Origin: Cyclobacteriaceae bacterium
GTDB taxonomy: Bacteria; Bacteroidota; Bacteroidia; Cytophagales; Cyclobacteriaceae
NCBI GenBank assembly: GCA_019751475.1
Contig: JAIENH010000026.1
Coordinates: forward strand, 1 to 6,391
Direction: 5' to 3'
Length of the DNA stretch: 6,391 nt
Position 1 is the first letter of the stretch. Each line of letters opens with the position of its first letter. Positions 5,660 to 6,391 of this stretch are shown one piece after another. Both the position numbers and the translations under genes were made by a program. The notes beneath the pieces are model-generated. The model had not been told where the DNA came from. It saw only the letters and a list, made by a program, of their open reading frames with translations, and did no database searches.

Positions 5660-6391
5660 GTGATTAAATTTCTTTTGACGTTGTGGATATTTCTTCTGCA
5701 TATCCATTTCGCCTCCGGTCAGCCAGGACCATTTACTGTACAGAAGATCAGAACAATCGATTCTAAGGATGAAGATTTCAGCGACCTTCAGTTTCTAAAA
5801 AAGACCTTAGAGAACAAGCGAGTCGTATTGTTGGGTGAGCAGTCGCACGGGGATGGCGCGACCTTTGAAGCCAAAGTGCGCTTAATCAAATTTCTGCATC
5901 AGCAGATGGATTTTGATTTGCTGGTGTTTGAAAGCCCGATGTTTGACAACTTTATCGCTCAGGGTAAAATCACATCCTCCAATGTCGCCACAACTCCTCT
6001 GAAGGAAAGTATCTTTTGGCTTTGGTCTGAAACGAAGGAGTTTGAGGAGTTGATCAAGTATGTGCACAAGCGGCCTGTACCAGGAGATACCTTGTTAATT
6101 GGCGGCTTTGATTGTCAAGCCGGTGATTATTTCAACGATCACTACCTGCAAAAGATGAGGCAACTCTTTGACTCCAATAATATTCGCCTGGAGCCGAGTT
6201 TGTACGAGTTTCTAGAACGAGTAAAAGAGGGCGGAGCTGAAACTATCATTGATCCGCAGGACTCTGCCAATTTTTTGCGAGCACAAAAGCTGGTTTACGA
6301 TGGGTTTGAAAAAGTTGTGAAAACCTCTCCTTCCAAGAGAAATCAAATGATGCAGCAGACCTTTCGGAGTTGGATGACCATGCTGGCATTT
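5660..6391 (+). CDS. Exported erythromycin-esterase-family protein (5' part; runs off window)
   Basis: The frame stays open from just after the rhodanese stop to the last base, 244 codons. No in-frame ATG occurs before the conserved core, so GTG 5660 is the best start, 12 bases after the rhodanese stop. It gives a basic-hydrophobic signal peptide of about 20 residues, ending near A-S-G before Q21. The core motif L-L-G-E-Q-S-H-G-D-G (57-66), with E60 and H63, and the later L-V-F-E-S-P (88-93), with E91, match the erythromycin esterase (Ere) superfamily, where the equivalent Glu and His residues are catalytic. Most family members outside true Ere enzymes have unknown substrates, so macrolide resistance should not be inferred; an esterase or hydrolase acting on an envelope component is equally plausible. 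An ATG at 5656 gives only three codons before TAA and is out of frame. The first in-frame ATG, about 250 bases into the gene, would remove the active-site motif. Confidence 0.82.
   Translation, partial: MIKFLLTLWIFLLHIHFASGQPGPFTVQKIRTIDSKDEDFSDLQFLKKTLENKRVVLLGEQSHGDGATFEAKVRLIKFLHQQMDFDLLVFESPMFDNFIAQGKITSSNVATTPLKESIFWLWSETKEFEELIKYVHKRPVPGDTLLIGGFDCQAGDYFNDHYLQKMRQLFDSNNIRLEPSLYEFLERVKEGGAETIIDPQDSANFLRAQKLVYDGFEKVVKTSPSKRNQMMQQTFRSWMTMLAF

Noticed and set aside
5660..6391. Calling the last gene a macrolide resistance determinant.
   Set aside because: The Ere superfamily is broad, and location in a glycan operon with a signal peptide gives no support for macrolide hydrolysis.

Overview
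The window looks like a chromosomal segment of a Bacteroidota bacterium, most likely Cytophagales-like (inference). The grounds are moderate to low GC, no Shine-Dalgarno sequences before any start, exported proteins whose predicted signal peptides end just before a glutamine, and protein families typical of that phylum. Everything recognised is on the + strand, densely packed, with one real intergenic gap of 106 bases at 451-556.

Layout. (1) 1-450: the 3' end of a membrane-anchored polyferredoxin with two [4Fe-4S] motifs, cut by the window edge. (2) 451-556: a short AT-rich gap holding a perfect 12-bp inverted repeat, a third copy of its half-site, and a possible Bacteroidota-type promoter overlapping it. 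(3) 557-1681: an AAA ATPase of the AAA_14/DUF4143 type with a nuclease-like C-terminus. (4) 1691-5171: three glycosyltransferases in a tight run: a soluble DPM1-like GT2, a membrane cellulose-synthase-like GT2, and a multi-span GT-C protein of the MptB/polyprenyl-phosphate-sugar type. (5) 5144-5647: an exported single-domain rhodanese whose start lies inside the GT-C gene. (6) 5660 to the window end: the N-terminal part of an exported erythromycin-esterase-family protein, probably starting at GTG.

How the genes may work together (inference). Gaps or overlaps of +9, +6, -8, -28 and +12 bases link everything from the ATPase to the esterase-like gene, so one transcript is likely. The DPM1-like enzyme could load a hexose onto a polyprenyl phosphate. 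The GT-C protein could use that lipid-linked sugar on the periplasmic side. The cellulose-synthase-like enzyme could build or extrude a beta-linked glycan or glycolipid. The rhodanese and the esterase-like protein would act in the periplasm. The result would be an envelope glycan or glycolipid pathway of unknown product. The ATPase does not fit this theme: it is visibly more AT-rich in the rows sampled and belongs to a family that is scattered and often horizontally acquired, so it may be an insertion between the polyferredoxin and the glycan operon. No RNA genes, CRISPR arrays, complete insertion sequences or clear terminators were seen.
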